From Gemmatimonadaceae bacterium (lineage in GTDB: Bacteria; Gemmatimonadota; Gemmatimonadetes; Gemmatimonadales; Gemmatimonadaceae): DNA of 13,940 bases. Below the pieces are notes generated by a model that had not been told where the DNA came from, made no database searches, and saw only the letters and a program-made list of their open reading frames with translations. A program made the translations under genes and the position numbers. Positions 13,557 through 13,940 of the stretch are shown piece by piece. Each line of letters opens with the position of its first letter. Positions within the stretch are counted from its first letter, which is position 1. The stretch lies in assembly GCA_025357975.1 (NCBI GenBank), contig JANYKY010000153.1:1-13940 (forward strand). The letters are read 5' to 3'.

Positions 13557-13940
13557 AAGAAAACCGGCTCTCTGTAGGCGCCGAACACAGTTTCCATCGC
13601 CGCACGAATTTCGTACAGCGTGCAGTAGGCACGGGCGGCGTCGAGAATGTGAGGCATCATGTTGTCGTTTGAGCGAGCCGCTTCGCGAAGCGCATTCAAT
13701 CGCTCTTCGACGACACCCGAATCGCGGGTTGACCTCAGCGAAGCCAGCCTTTCGCGCTGCTCCGCTTCGGTGTCGCCAATTTTGAGAAGCGGAATTGTCA
13801 GCTCCGGCTCATCGGTGACGAATTCATTGACGCCGACGATGACTCTGCGATGCTGCTCTATCTCCCACTGCTGGCGTGCGGCGGATTCTGCAATTTTTCG
13901 CTGCAGCCATCCGGTTTCGAGCCCGCGAACAACGCCACCG
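13553..13940 (-). CDS. mcmA1: Methylmalonyl-CoA mutase large (catalytic) subunit, C-terminal fragment
   Basis: The last 128 residues of the TIM-barrel subunit of an adenosylcobalamin-dependent acyl-CoA mutase; the 5' part lies beyond the window. Visible: GLETGWLQRKIAESAARQQW (family pattern G....iq..I..sAy..q...E), VIVGVNEFVTDEPELTIPLL (matching 'ivGVN.f...e...i.ll'), the region with QRERLASLRSTRD, then NMMPHILDAARAYCTLYEI and the closing VFGAYREP. It stops straight after this (TGA 13555-13553) with no B12 domain, so the enzyme is of the split type, and the partner domain is encoded at 12335-12760. The stop overlaps the likely CTG start of the methyltransferase gene. Isobutyryl-CoA mutase or another relative cannot be excluded without the substrate-binding residues upstream. 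Confidence 0.92.
   Translation of the reverse strand, partial: GGVVRGLETGWLQRKIAESAARQQWEIEQHRRVIVGVNEFVTDEPELTIPLLKIGDTEAEQRERLASLRSTRDSGVVEERLNALREAARSNDNMMPHILDAARAYCTLYEIRAAMETVFGAYREPVFF

Noticed and set aside
1..13940. CRISPR arrays, insertion sequences, integrases, prophage or toxin-antitoxin genes
   Set aside because: Searched by eye on both strands. No regular spaced repeats, transposase-like or phage-like proteins are present.

Overview
The window is about 13.9 kb of GC-rich bacterial DNA in which every convincing gene lies on the minus strand, so the order of transcription runs from the right end (13940) to the left end (1). The genes are packed with 1-4 nt overlaps (ATGA, GTGA, TGATG) and use GTG starts often. 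A GT9 heptosyltransferase-like gene suggests a Gram-negative-type envelope. Split methylmalonyl-CoA mutase subunits, an AtuA-family protein and a very long U32 'peptidase' together would fit Gemmatimonadota or a similar soil lineage. That assignment is a guess from gene content, because no marker gene was compared.

Right block (13940 to 7869), acyl-CoA / propionyl-CoA metabolism. It holds, in order of transcription: the C-terminal end of the large subunit of a split methylmalonyl-CoA mutase; a class I SAM methyltransferase with no usual start codon; the stand-alone B12-binding mutase subunit; an acyl-CoA carboxylase carboxyltransferase subunit of methylcrotonyl/geranyl/propionyl type; an AtuA-family (DUF1446) protein broken by a one-base frameshift near 9978; its small AtuA ferredoxin-fold partner; a 54-residue membrane protein coupled to both neighbours by ATGA overlaps; and a D-amino-acid aminotransferase. 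Carboxylase and mutase fit conversion of propionyl-CoA or branched acyl-CoA to succinyl-CoA. The biotin-carboxylase subunit and the epimerase are not in the window.

A 250-nt gap (7619-7868) separates the two blocks. It is not empty: a near-perfect long inverted repeat (7651-7672 / 7774-7796) encloses a textbook H-type pseudoknot (7691-7735) and further small stems. The only non-Watson-Crick position in the outer 15-bp arm is G.U on the minus strand and A.C on the plus strand. This points to a structured RNA of about 146 nt transcribed with the genes, lying just ahead of the U32 gene. I do not recognise it as a known class.

Left block (7618 to 1), cell-surface glycan genes between two nucleic-acid enzymes. 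It holds a U32-family protein of the RlhA-like, four-cysteine type, then a UDP-glucuronate 4-epimerase-like SDR, a GT4 glycosyltransferase, a divergent GT-B glycosyltransferase, a GT9 heptosyltransferase-like protein, and the start of recQ. recQ is interrupted at the extreme left by a 94-bp perfect fold-back (1-94 / 111-204) that looks like an assembly or amplification chimera.
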